Assembly (NCBI GenBank): GCA_022605405.1
Contig: JABYQQ010000007.1
Span: 1,922,001 to 1,986,000 of the forward strand
Direction of reading: 5' to 3'
Source of the DNA: Earliella scabrosa
Lineage: Eukaryota; Basidiomycota; Agaricomycetes; Polyporales; Polyporaceae
DNA: 64,000 nucleotides
Shown: piece after piece, positions 12,029 through 23,548 of the stretch
How positions within the stretch are numbered: the stretch's first letter is position 1
How the letters are laid out: each line of letters starts with the position of its first letter
Made by a program: the position numbers and the translations under genes
The notes under the pieces: generated by a model
Told to the model about the DNA's origin: nothing
Seen by the model: only the letters and a program-made list of their open reading frames with translations
The model's database searches: none

Positions 12029-13830
12029 ATGCCGATTGCTAACGAGAGCGGCGTTCTCAAGTTGTCCAACAAGGACCGCAAGCCTGGAGGTTCTCGCACG
12101 ACCAATCCGACGAGGGAGCGCAGAAAACGCGCCAAGCCGTCCGACGAGGACCAAGCAAGGAAGCAGCAAGAGCGCGACGAGCGCAGGGCGAAGTTCGAGA
12201 GCGCGTTGGCTGGTGCACGCAAGAGCCTCTGGGATCTCGTGGTCAATCTGCACGAGCAGTTCCCCGAGCGCACCGAGGACTGGTTCTTCCAGTACCTCAC
12301 CATGCAGCCGAAGGTCACCCAGACGCAACGCGACATCACGGATTGGAACGCTTTCATAAGCATCGAGACGGAGAAGCTCAACAAAGGTACGTAATTACTT
12401 ATTGTACTGAGATTTTCTCGCATTCACCGTCGTGGCGCACACCGGTAGCCAAGGAGAAGGAAGGAGGCGAGAACGCCGCGTTGTCCCGCATCCGAGTCGG
12501 AAGCAAGGAGCTCAACGACATGCTGACCGCCAAGTGGGCAGCCATGTCAGCGGAGGAGAGGAAGGCGTACACTGCCGACAAGGTCGCCGAACTCACGAAG
12601 CGTCGGGAAGATCGCAAGGTGGGCGTCCGGAACACCCATCTAGCCGCCTTCCATGACGTCCGAAGCACGGTCGCTTCCCTACACAAGGAGGTACGCGCCA
12701 GTATGCATGCCGATTCCATTCACGCTGCTAACTGCGTGTCCAGTTTCAGAGTTTGTACGAGCGGACCGACACGGAAATGCTATTCATCGCAGTCCGTTCC
12801 GACCACACGGCATACAACAAGCCCGTAGTGTACTACTCGAGCGACCGTGTTCGGACCTACGTCGAGTCCCTGACCAATGTCAGCGTCATCGATTTTGGCA
12901 TCAGAATGGAAGCCTACTGCATCGGCGGTATCGACGGTAAGTCCCGTTCGCTTCCCATTGCCATAATGCCGCGTTGACATATAGAAACTTTATTAGTTGT
13001 CGTTCGCAACCAACTGGCCGAGACGCTGGCTGCAAAGTCCAAGGCGTCGTCCCTGCTTTTGTCTCTGATCCGTACGTACATATTCTTGGGTTACTGACAC
13101 TCTGATATGTATCCATTGTGCAGAGAAAACATGCACGCGCGGCGTGATTCTTCGCATGTACTACGAAAACTTCGACTATCACATCACCCTCAAGCACGGA
13201 GTTGTGCGCGGAGTATGGCCGCTCCTCGACTTCAAGAACCCAAGCTCGATGTCCCGCATGGAGGTCGAAGTCCTCCTCCATGCACTCGAGAGCGGCGCCG
13301 CGGTCTTCCGCTCCCTATCTGATGTGGAGTGGAAGGCGTGGGTCAGCAACTACTACGCCGACGGGGACCCAATGCCGAACCCAGCGGACAGCTCGGCGAT
13401 GATCCCAATCGACACCATTCCCGACCCCCTCTCTGACATCACGCCCGCATCGACTAACACTGAGCCTATCGTCGGCGAGAAGCGACCTGCCGAGGACGTG
13501 GACACACAAGCAAAGCGGCCACGCATCGACGCAACTCCGGCGGCCGTCAATGTTCAATTCGTCCACGCTGTTGCTCCTATGGGAGACAGCGCCTTCCAAG
13601 CCCCGCTCGCTCCACAGGGCGCACGCCCGATGCGCAAGGTTCGCAAGGACAAGGGAGTCAAGCGCGGCCCTCGCAAGAAGTCCAACGAGAACGCCGCGCC
13701 CGTCGATGCTGCCCCCAAGAAGGCGCCGCCCAAGCCACGCAAGGTGCAGCGCCAGGCCGCCTCCGAGTCGGAGTCCTCGTCTTCGGTTACCAGTGCTCCT
13801 GGCGCCGCCGCCGCTGCCGCCACCGCGTAA
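12029..13830 (+). CDS. Transposon passenger with HMG-box-like segment and basic tail
   Basis: Exons 12029-12386, 12449-12690, 12744-12936, 12997-13071 and 13124-13830 give 524 residues with introns of 52-62 bases. The N-terminus is Lys/Arg-rich. A helical pair at about residues 75-175 includes WNAFISIETEKL and later LTAKWAAMSAEERKAY, which matches the spacing of an HMG box (NAF..., then W..M..EER..Y) with an insert. A conserved-looking middle region follows, then a bipartite nuclear-signal-like KRPAEDVDTQAKRPR, an AT-hook-like KRGPRKK and an Ala/Pro/Lys tail. It is likely a nuclear DNA-binding protein. The HMG call rests on pattern only. It is the last gene in the element and ends 268 bases before the right inverted repeat. 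Confidence 0.75.
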
Positions 13831-14098
13831 GGCTTCTATTCCCCATTCCCTCCCCTACAACTATGGTATCATTTGTCCCTTCTGCGCTGGCGGAGCTCGT
13901 GTCCCTGCGCGTGCCTCCTGTCTCTACTCGGTCATCGTATGTCCTCATTATCTGTAGTACTCAGTACATACAGTGCGCTGGAATATCATGTCATGGCTTT
14001 CAACACGTCGCGCGTGACGGGCGCGAGGCGCGAGGGCGTAGTGCGCGCCGTCGGCTTACTTACTTAGATATTGCGCGCACTACGCGTTGACCGAGCGC

Positions 14099-14786
14099 GC
14101 GCGCGCGCTGCGAGGGCGGGGATGCCGTTCTATGCCGGTGCGCGCAGGACATGCCGTTCAATGCCGGTGCGCGCATCAGCTTACCTGATGATTCCATGCC
14201 TTCATCAGGCACAGCGTCTGGGCCGATGACGCCATCCGTGCATGGCCGCGATGCCGGTGGCTGAGCGTGCCTTGGCACTCTCCCCCAATTCCACCCCGCC
14301 CCGAGTCCTCCTCCGTGTAGCGCTGCTATTGTAAGGACGCATGCACCATTGTATTCGCGGAAGTAATAAGTACAGTAATACAAAAAGAATGGAGCGAAAC
14401 GGAGGAGAACTGACCGAGATAGCGAGCTCGCTGTCGGAGACAGCGGCGGGAAGGGCGCGGAGACGATGAGCGCGCGGGCGGGCTGATGGGCGCGCAGGCG
14501 GGCTGATGCGAGCGTGGCGGGAGGGCGGACGATAGCCGAGGAAGGGCGCTGATGCACTACTCCTCCTCGGCTACGAGGGGGACTCGGGGATGGCCGGCGA
14601 GAGCTCGGCAAGAGAGGGAGTTGATGGGATATAGGGCGGGAGGTAGTGTTTCCCAACAAGGGAATCAGGAATTACTGCCAGTGCTATTGGCAGTGAGCGG
14701 GGGATAAGCCTTCTGGCTTCGTTAGCTAGGCAAAAGGGGGGGTGCTTGGCAGGCTAGTTGATCCGGGATGTTGTGATGATCAGGTG
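14099..14786 (-). repeat. Right terminal inverted repeat of KDZ element
   Basis: Reverse complement of 5251-5938. The mirrored reading frame inside both repeats translates to the same residues for about 187 codons, which reflects sequence identity rather than a gene. Similarity stops sharply inside a GC alternating run at 14099. Confidence 0.9.
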
Positions 14787-14794
14787 AAACTGTC
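14787..14794. repeat. Right target-site duplication of KDZ element
   Basis: AAACTGTC, the same eight bases as at 5243-5250. Confidence 0.9.
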
Positions 14795-15339
14795 CGTTTG
14801 CGGCCGCGCGCTGAGATGAGTAGAGCATGCGTCAACTTCGCCCCCCTATTGTGTGAGTCCGCTCACAAATCTTCCTCCCTAATTCCCATCTATTCATCTG
14901 CACACCTTTCCATGACCATCAGCACTATCATGGTGAACCGTTTTGACTCGGACCCGATCCGTAAGTTGCTGTCGGCATCTGTGAGCTAATGGCTCCAAGG
15001 TGGCCTTCCAGTGGTAGCCTGAGACCGTACCTGACACTCAACATCCGTCTCGTACTCTCGGCTCCCTGGCTATACACAGGGAGACATGGCGGTTCATAAT
15101 GAAGTCTCGCTATCGCCGCCCAATATGTCTGGGAGGTCGTGTTATGCAATCACAGACGAGCTACTTATGATCTGTAATGCCCCGGTGAAGCTCTATACTC
15201 CTTCTAGGAAGCGCCCTCAATCTCCGCGAGGATTCACTCCGAAGCGCGGAGTCGAGTCGCCGCCTTAAAAAGGTGCCTGTCGCCGGACAGCGCGAACCAG
15301 CGCGTAGACGCCCAGTGTCATTCACTGTGAGCGACCACC
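14795..15339. other. Intergenic stretch right of transposon
   Basis: No gene called. It carries the promoter side of the ribosomal protein gene that follows. A few short frames are present without support. Confidence 0.4.
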
Positions 15340-16358
15340 ATGAAGCATGGGGTCGCGTTCCGCAAGTTCTCGAGGACATCCTCGCACCGGATGCTTATGC
15401 TTCGGTACGTGTCTGCGTCGCTGCCTCCAGCCCCTACGCTGATCTCATGACAGGAATCTCGTGACGTCTCTCATTCAGCATGAGCAAATCAAGACTACCC
15501 TTCCGAAAGCTCAAGACGCTGCCAGGCTGGCAGAGAAGGTCCATCCTCGTGCAGCGCGGACCCCGTAGATTTCTCTGACATGCATGTGCACAGCTCATCA
15601 CCCTGGGCAAGAAGGGAGACATACCCGCGTTCCGTCGGGCCGCCGGTTTCCTCTTGAACCAATCCCTGGTGCCCAAAGTGTTTACCGACCTCGCACAGCG
15701 ATACGCGGAACGGCCAGGAGGGTACACGAGGATCCACAAGTATGGCAACCGGCCAGGAGACAATGCTCCCCACGCTATCCTGGAACTTGTGGACAGTCCG
15801 CGAGACTTGCGTTTCGCGATGACTGCCCGTGCGGTCGGCTGGGAGCTGTTGGGCAAGAAGGTGGGGCAGGAGGGTCCCAAGGCTGTGGTCGCGTCCGGCG
15901 TCCCCGAAGTGGAGGAGGTCGTTGCGCGGGAGAAGGAGATCGGTCCTGAAGAGCGAGGGCAACTGCGGCCGATTACGAGAAAGAACCTACAGAAGGTTCT
16001 GAGGTATCGGGGCAGTGGAGGTGTGGAAGAGATGAGCAAATTGGCGGAAGACCATGTCGTACGTCTCACCTTCATCTTCTTCATGTGTTGTCATCATGCG
16101 CATATCCCTTCTCAGGACACCTTATTGGCCCAGCCGCTTGCACTCAAGGAGATTGTGGCCGCTAAACAGGAGAAGAAGGGTAAGGCTGCCACTTTCGAGA
16201 ATCTTCGTCTCAAGGCTGGTCAAACTGTACCCGGCGGAGTACGAAGTACCTTCAACCTCGCCCAAGGCGCTCTTGGAAAGGAGTATTCCAGCCGATGGCG
16301 ATGGTTCGGCCGCCAAAAGCTCGGTGTAGACAAGACTTCTGTATGGAACCAGCTATGA
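15340..16358 (+). CDS. MRPL8: Mitochondrial large-subunit ribosomal protein bL17m
   Basis: Exons 15340-15404, 15454-15538, 15594-16058 and 16116-16358 give 285 residues. The N-terminal 120 residues follow the bacterial L17 pattern closely: MKHGVAFRKFSRTSSHR, RNLVTSLIQHEQIKTTLPKA, ITLGKKGD, and RYAERPGGYTRI ending in APHAILEL. The remaining 165 residues are a fungal-mitochondrial extension, rich in Lys and Glu. It should sit in the large subunit of the mitochondrial ribosome, near the exit tunnel. The first ATG has a good context (CCACCATGA). All introns are 49-57 bases and in phase. No defect is seen. This is a housekeeping gene next to a fresh transposon insertion. Confidence 0.93.
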
Positions 16359-17225
16359 TCGTATAATACTAATCTCTGCCTGCTGCATGCCTGTCACTAC
16401 TGTCTAGATCTCGCTTGCCACGTCAAATCACCTTTGCCTACAAGCAGTCGGCTCCATGAACATCATGGCCTAGTCTGGACTCCACCATGAAGAACTTCTG
16501 AACATCCGAGGTGCCGTACTCATTGCCGCGTGTACGAATATCGATGTTCTCTAGTGCCTCAAAATTTGCAGCGGTCATCCGTCATCTCACCGTGTTCGCA
16601 GCGCTAGTCGGCCCGATTTGCAGAGGCGACAACTGCAAGTCTTCTGTCCCACGTTGTGTCCTCTTCCAATTTGACGGGACCAATCAAGTACGTGTGCCCT
16701 GCAGAGTTCTAACTGAACCACAAGTACGTTCTTGCAATCGACGTTTGATGAGACACCCCTCATGCTCCTATTGGACAAGGCACCTTGCGCGAACCCCCGG
16801 GCCGCACTACAATCATCGGGTTACGTCCAGCTTCGGATAATGCGAATCATGGGAGAGGTGAGTCCCTCGGCTTACAATGATGCATCTCTAGGGAGGCATG
16901 CGCCACGGCCCAGGCCTAGTACCCCATTACTTCACTGCACCCAGAACTTAATTACACTCCAGAATACCGTCATTCAACGGTAGCGATACATCATAGCTTC
17001 GAGCCCACAGGCCCTTGCGTCGCAACTATCGCATGGGGTTTGAGCCAACGATGGCCTCGGGACGGTTGTTCAGAAGACGACGATATCTACACCTCATACA
17101 TCTGCGATGACAGTAGAACGTGAGTGCGTACATCTACGCTCATCTCCGGAAGTTCTGTCTTGGTCTAACAAATGCTCCAACGTAGAACAGTGCAATAGAG
17201 GTGCTGTACACATCCGTCCGGATCA
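16359..17225. other. Intergenic, nothing recognised
   Basis: Lies between convergent genes. Short frames on both strands lack protein-like composition, and there are no repeats or RNA genes that I can see. Confidence 0.4.
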
Positions 17226-18396
17226 TCAGAATGCACTCGCAGCCTCCAAATCATCTGCGTTCAGCCAGTCCGCGCCACCCTCCAACAACGCCCGCCACAC
17301 GTTCTCCCGTGCATGGACCGGCCAGCCGGGTGTGTCCCAGAAGCGTGCCGTGATGCCCAGAGCGTGCGCGTCGCCGACAAACTTGGTCAGGTTCGCGCGC
17401 TGCTCGTCGGACATCTCGCCAATGCCACTCCATCCGACCACAACGGCGTAGTCGGTCGACGCGAGCGGCGAGAGTGTGGGGTCCCATGTCGTGTTCAGCG
17501 ACGGGTCGGTGAGTTGCGTGAGCGGCGCGTCGAAGAAGTAGTCGCGCGGCTCGAGCGCTTTGACCTGCTCCAGTGGCGAGTTGCCCGTGCCCACGACGGT
17601 CACGACGGACCTGGTGAGGGTTCCGTTCGCGAAGGTCGTGAGGTAGCCGGCCTCACGCAGGGGTTGGAAGGCGTCGAGGATGAAGGGAAGAGCTCTGTGA
17701 TACTACTAGGTGAGATGCCGTGTTAATGTCGCGCGTGAGTACAACTCACTCAACGCCGTCCGTTTTGATATCGATTAGCAGTTGCAGTGCCCTGCCGCTG
17801 TCGGTGTCGAAGACGCCGCTGTAGGGAGCAAGGGGTGAGCCTCAAGGATCCAAACCTCCCGCATTCCCCTCGCTCACTTTATACCAGTATCGTTCGCGGT
17901 GAATAATGTCTTCGGATTTTGCTTGCGCAAAATCTGCAACAACGGTTGGATGTACAAGGACTCGAGCGTACGGTCCTTCGTCAACGCCGCGGTCTCGTGA
18001 CCGACCTGCGCAACGAGAGATCAATGTCTTGCGCGCAATAGAGGCATACGAATTGAGCACTCACGAACAGCGTCCCGTTGATCAGCGACACGTCCGCCTC
18101 CACGCTCGACACCCCAAAACTGAGCGCGGTCAGCAGGGGTACGTCCCTCCAATCTAGTCACGTCCGCAAGCGCGCGCGTACGTTATGATGTCGAGTTCGA
18201 AGATGACACGCGAACGCGACTTACAATCGTTATGCGAATGGATGTTCTTCGGTATGATGCCCTGCGTGAACTGTGTGGGGTACCGGAGGAGCTTCGAGTT
18301 CGATGCTTCCAATTGCGCAATCTGCTGGTCCACGCCCGGCTTTGCGAGCGCGCCGGTCGCGAGACCCGCGAGAACGGTCAAGGTGATTGCTTTCAT
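17226..18396 (-). CDS. Secreted PLC/GDPD-like phosphodiesterase (AIM6-like)
   Basis: Exons 18396-18225, 18153-18065, 18005-17878, 17818-17750 and 17694-17226 give 308 residues. A cleavable signal peptide (about residues 1-18) is followed by IPKNIHSHNDYWRDVP, the His-rich first catalytic loop of the TIM-barrel phosphodiesterases. Then come SSVEADVSLINGTLFVGHE, LLIDIKTDG and VVGWSGIGEMS. In fungi this combination is annotated as altered inheritance of mitochondria protein 6 homologue, within the PI-PLC/glycerophosphodiester phosphodiesterase superfamily. The natural substrate is not known for this branch. Several N-glycosylation sites (NGT, NDT, NTT) suit an extracellular protein. The final C-terminal part matches the barrel end (RFWDTPGWP), so the protein looks complete. 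Confidence 0.88.
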
Positions 18397-18751
18397 GCTC
18401 AGTGGTGGGGGTCGGTACGAGCGTGGCCTCCGCTGATGCTCGTGAGCTCTTATATATTGCGCTCAATACAGTGCGCGCGGAGTGCAACCTCAGATCCGAG
18501 CACTGCGGTCATGAACGCGCCTTGTACGCGACGCACGTTGGTCTGTCCGCGATACGGCGGGCCGTCGGTGGCCACATGTCCAGCTATATGCGTCGCGCTC
18601 ACGTTCATCGGCACGCGAAGCCCAGAACGCGAAGATGGCCCTAACTGGACATACTGAGCAATAGATGTTCCGGGTGCGTACTAGTACACTAGAGATTGAA
18701 CCACAGTCGTAAACTCCTCTTCGCTGATGCATCATCAGTGCGTCGCACCCT
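18397..18751. other. Short intergenic region
   Basis: Spacer between two minus-strand genes: the promoter of the phosphodiesterase and the 3' end of the dehydrogenase. No other feature seen. Confidence 0.4.
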
Positions 18752-20415
18752 TCACTGGGCCCAGTCGTCGACATTGCTGAGCGTTGGGCAGCCGGGGGAA
18801 GGTGGATTGGAGAACTTGGTCTGCACAAAGACCTTCTCGACACCAGCCACGCGCTTGTCGAACGCAGCGTACAGCTTCGGGAAGTCCTCGATGTCCACAC
18901 GGTGCGAGATCATGCTATTTGTGGGTCCACTGTCAGACCACAGTCGACAGCTCTGTGACAGGAAGGAGGGGGAACTCACAATGTGGGGTCGAATTTTCCG
19001 GGGATGATCAAGTCATACAGGATCTCCTTCCACCACTTGTGCACTGGAGCTTGGCCGTTACCGATCAGACGAACGCCCTTCTCCATGAGCGCACCGATGT
19101 TGAAGTGGTTGGTGTATCCAGCGTAGGCGGCAATGATACCACATCTACCGCCCTTCTTGACCGACATGATCATCTCGTTAATGGTCTCTGAGACGTCCGT
19201 TTCGAGCATGAGCGTTTTCTCGACTTTGTGCAGAATGGATTTCGGCTCGTGGAATGTGCCTGAATGCATGTGAGTACATGTTCATGGGTCACGGCGTGAT
19301 GCAGAGTTTTGACTGCTTACCACAATCCATTGCAACGTTAAGGCCTCCAGGCACAAGCTCTTGGATGCGCTTCACGACATCCGTATGCTTTGAGAAGTCG
19401 ATCGTCTCTACACCGAGCTCTGCAGCCTTCTTCAGGCGCTCCGGAACCCGGTCGATACCAATGACGCGCGAAGCACCCTTCATCTTCGCGAATTGGGTGA
19501 CACAGAGACCGATTGGACCAAGGCCCTGCACGCGCCTTGTCAGCGAATGAATGAGGAACAAAGGCTTCACACTTACCCAAACGCCTACAACGTCTCCCGG
19601 GTTGACACCGGTGTCCATCACATTGTGGTACGAAGTGCTGAGAACGTCAGAGAGGTAGAGAGCCTTCTCGTCGGAAACCTCGTCAGGGATAGGGAGCAGA
19701 TTTACATTGCCCTTCGGTACCCGAACATACTCGGCCTGTCCGCCAGCGAATCCGCCCGTGAAGTGGGAGTAGCCGAAGAATCCCGCATCGCGGTGTCCGT
19801 ACATCGCGTTCTGCAAACTGCATGAAGGTAAGTCAATCGGGGGTGGTGGCAATAGTTGGAGTTGAGGAAGGCTCACGTTGACGGGTTGGTCCTGTCGCAG
19901 AAGGATGAGAGCTTCTGTTTGCAGTACTCGCACTCTCCACAAGCGATCTGGAACGACGCAACAACGCGCTGACCGATGGATAAGTTCTTGACGTTGGGAC
20001 CGATCTTGTCAACGACACCCATAAACTGCCTCCCTTTTTAATATACACCAATTCTCGAGAGATCTGAGCACGGCGACGCACCTCATGTCCCAAGATATCG
20101 CCTTTCTGAAGAGCTAGAATCTCTCCGTGGTATAGATGCAAGTCAGAACCACAGATTGTAGTGCCAGTCACTTTCAGTATGACATCATCTGGTTCCGTAA
20201 TGTCGGGGACTGGAGCGTCGATGAGACGGACATCCTTCGTCCCGAACCAGGCGAGGGCTTTCATGGTCGAGCCATCTGGGCGGGTGTTGAACTCGGCCTT
20301 AACGTCGGTGGGGATGGCACCCATGGCCTACCGCAGAATCCTCTTTCAGCTGGCATTCAATCGCATACTGACTCGATAGGCATACCTTTTGAGCGGCGTT
20401 TGCTGCTGCTTGCAT
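18752..20415 (-). CDS. Zinc-dependent alcohol/formaldehyde dehydrogenase-like protein
   Basis: Exons 20415-20386, 20327-20082, 20025-19877, 19817-19577, 19525-19321, 19259-18980 and 18914-18752 give 437 residues. The fold is a GroES-like catalytic domain plus a Rossmann NAD-binding domain. Catalytic zinc ligands appear in TTICGSDLHLYHGE (Cys69) and GHE (His91/Glu92). Structural zinc ligands are Cys121, 124, 127 and 135 in CGECEYCKQKLSSFC, and the dinucleotide loop is GLGPIG at 223-228. The C-terminus (FDPTFMISHRVDIEDFPKL) matches the group of glutathione-independent formaldehyde dehydrogenase-like enzymes common in fungi. The true substrate cannot be told from sequence. A first ten-residue exon supplies the start; the internal ATG at 20324 is an alternative. 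Confidence 0.92.
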
Positions 20416-22998
20416 GTTCAGATTGTAGCGTTACGAGTCGAGAGATGCGGGATGTGTGTTGGAGGAAAGTCGCGGGAAGAATTGGGACACTCCATGGCCC
20501 AGACCCCACACCCTTATACCTGTATGCAGAGGCTACTGCATTCTCCCGTTCCGAGCAGGACAAGGACGGACGATGAGCGACTTATGACGGCACAGCAGCC
20601 ACCTTCCACCGCAATGACATCACGCGTCGCATCGCGCATCGATCACGTGGCACGCGAAGAGAATGGGTGAGGCCGGGTTGAATCCACGCGCCGAGCAGTT
20701 TTGGAGAGCCTGAGCTAAGCTGAGCATCCCCGCTGAGAGGCACATCGAGAAGGAACTTAACTAACCTGCCAGGGTATTGCACTCGCGATCAATATCGCTT
20801 GAGAGAGGCAGGCCTGCCAGGGGGTTTGGGGGTGCCAGGGTCGCAGTTGAAACGTTGAAGTTCTTGTCCAAGGATCTTATGTATCGTAGCCTGTGTACGA
20901 CTGTTAGGGTGCCCTTGGCGAGTACTGCCACGGTAGACGTAACCATTACTGCCAGTCGCGATCCACGTCAATCGACCCTGCGCGTCGTGGTGGCGGTACT
21001 TGCACACTCCAATGGTTGAGTTTGACGCGCTTCTTCGTGGCTTCTACCATGGCGTCTATCGACAGTGCAGGGTGACCTTGCCAGCGCAATCGGTCCAAGG
21101 TCATCCGATTTCCGGGCGAGTTCCCATTCATTCGAACTGTCTCTTGTTTTGTTGTGATGCTGCACGGTCGCTACCATCATCTAGCTCAACATCGTAACGC
21201 ATCTCAGGCAAATTGCCAGTTGCAGTACGTAGTCTTGCGCTCTGAGCATGACAAAGAACAAACCTTCAGCAATCAGACGACGTCTGCCTTGCGAGTACCG
21301 GTCCGAACTGGCGTTATACGTGGTACGTATCTGGCCCAATTGGTATTGGCCTTCCAAAATGACGACGCTACAGATTGCCACCGGTCTTGCACGATACCCT
21401 TTGCCGCATCCTCAATGTATGTCGATCAGACTTTGAAGGACGGTCAGCTCTCCGCCTATTGATGCCTATTATGCTCTGGTTCTCTTCAGCGGATCTTCAC
21501 CGCTCGATATTCCACCACACTGCCAGATTGTGGTCGTCAAGACGAGAACCCAAGCTTTTATGACAGTTATGACAGAAGGCCTCCGTCCTTCCTCGACCAC
21601 TGGCTGGCAGCAAAGGCGAGTCGTATTTCTGTCCTGTGACGTGCAGACGTGGCCCACTCTGATCTTCGTTCCGAAGCAGCCGCTATATTCTAAGCTCTCG
21701 GGAGAGAGGCAGGTGTCCCCACGTCTGCCGGGATCTCGCCCCCACTTCGAAAGATCCTCTGCAGTCCTGTCACACACATGACTCTCTTTGCCGCCAAGGA
21801 CAGTGCGCCTGTTCCCTGCTTTCTCATGCTCTCATCGCACATGGTCCCTGCCTCCTTCTCAAACGCCTCAGAACTCTGGCCCAGTGCACGCGAACAAGGT
21901 CCGCCGGCCCCCAGGATGCAGGAATAGGTCGCAAACGAACACGCCGCGTTATCACAGGCCATCTGTCGAACATGGTAACGTTCATTATTGACGTGCCTTT
22001 AGGTATCACTATCACCTAGATGGAGGTTCAGCGATAGAACGATATTTTGCGATTTCTGCGTAATCGCAACACCCTCTATCCGCATTCTATGGCCTGCTCT
22101 CCAATTTGGTACAAGTTCGACACAACAGGCTCGGGAAGCAATTCATTAAGCCTCGGCTCCGGGGGAGCCTGATATACCGACCATGCCCGCCAGTCCTCCC
22201 CGGGCAGGGCCTGGCGGTCCCACCCCAAGCGGTGAGAACGCAGCGAGCCCTGTGACAAGATCGCTCTTCCAGAATTGCCGGCATTCCCAGCATCCTAGTC
22301 GTGCATCCCAATATCAATCTCTCTCGCCAGCCCGCTCGTGCCTCGCGGAAAACACGAGTAGCAGGCATTGCACAACTCTGTTCGCGCCGTCATCCCCTCC
22401 CTCCAAACACCGCATCGCATGCACGTCCGGCTTCGTCCGGCCACGCCCTGTGCACTTGATCCACGCGGATACGGTGCGTCGCACTGAATGGGCGACGGCG
22501 TGCTGCCAGGCTGGCTGCTGCTGTACAGAGCTCGGACGAAGGGAGTTGGCCGGGTTATCCGGCGTCCATCGTCATCTCATCGCCCAGTGTGGTATCTAAT
22601 CGCACATAAAATAACCTGCGTGCGGCGACGGCGTGGACCGTGGCCGCAACCATTACAACCTATGTGGGGACAGTGAGGCCTAATAATCTAACATGACCGT
22701 CCGAGTCCAGTCGCGATCGCACACGATCGTGCGGCAGCTTGCCCCTTCTTCCTCGCTGTCCAAGATATCGCCGATGCGCATGTCGGGCAGGTGTGTCTGG
22801 TTGTCTGGGCGTGCACGGGCGGACGGGGGTGGTGCGGCGCTACCGGTCTGAGTAATAGGCCCGGCAGGAACGCGCTGTCTCGTGACAAACGCCTCTGCGC
22901 AAAAGACAATAAGCTACGCGCGCGGGGGATCAGCGTGCACGCCGCGCGTCCATCCACCGTGGCGACTCACGTTGTCGTGACAGAGCGGACGCAGGCTG
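20416..22998. other. Gene-poor stretch of about 2.6 kb
   Basis: I found no frame with convincing composition or splice pattern on either strand, and no transposon ends or tandem repeats. It lies between the start of the dehydrogenase and the end of a small minus-strand gene, so part of it is promoter. Confidence 0.4.
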
Positions 22999-23548
22999 CT
23001 ATGCGTCGTTCCATATGCAAAACCGCATATCGCGCCAGTGCCGGTCAACGGTGATGCCCTGCACGGGCCGTAATGGGTCGGACGCCGTCGGGGCGGGCGC
23101 GGGATGTGTCGCGGCGGCGGGAAAGAGCTGGGAGACGGTGCAGCTCACGTCGCGCCATGCTCGTGCCCTGCAGATGCGATTGCCGTCGCGAGCGCCAATA
23201 GCCGCACGGACACACAATCAATGCCTCTGGGTGAGCACTCATCTCCGCACCGCAGGCCGCTAGACGGAACTCACGTTACGTTCGCGACTTTCGACCGCGT
23301 CTTGAGCGCATACTTGTACATTGTGCCTATGCCGCCGTCAGCTCTCTTTCTCTATTCCACTTCGGTGGAGCAAGCAAGCCTGGTGCGAGCGTACCTGCAT
23401 CAAGTACAAGCGTAACACTCTCGCCAGGGCGAAGGAGGACGATTGCGCCGGTATTCCGGCCGTAGTCCCGCTGGAGTTGTACGGTCGCGCAGTCGTGTGT
23501 GTCGTTGGTGAAGTCGAGGAGGACCTCGTAGTGGGTTGTGCCCGGCAT
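22999..23548 (-). CDS. Small unrecognised FTNDT-type protein, copy 1
   Basis: Exons 23548-23395, 23326-23275 and 23167-22999 give 124 residues. The core reads VLLDFTNDTHDCATVQLQRD, then LRPGESVTLVLDAG, KYALKTRSKVANV and AWRDVSC, a beta-rich pattern. A second gene at 29988 shares FTNDT, the following strands and a W-R-[DN]-x-[ST]-C motif, so the two are paralogues. I do not know the family by name. There is no signal peptide or membrane segment, so a cytosolic beta-sandwich protein is my inference. It is divergent from the F-box-like gene at 24384, and the two may share a promoter. Confidence 0.7.

Larger units (their letters stand above)
5251..14786 (+). mobile_element. Complete KDZ (Kyakuja-Dileera-Zisupton) DNA transposon, 9,536 bp
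   Basis: Both ends begin CACCTGATCATCACAACATC when read inward. The terminal inverted repeats are 688 bp each and the element is flanked by an 8-bp duplication. It holds three genes on one strand: a KDZ transposase (6079-9540), a protein with an RNase H1 N-terminal-like segment (10338-11820) and a protein with an HMG-box-like segment (12029-13830). All three reading frames are open with regular introns, and in the stretches I compared the two inverted repeats are the same base for base. The element therefore looks recently inserted and possibly still able to move. Confidence 0.93.

Noticed and set aside
5251..14786. A TET/JBP dioxygenase gene expected in some KDZ elements
   Set aside because: I looked for the HxD..H iron-binding pattern and found none in the passenger genes.
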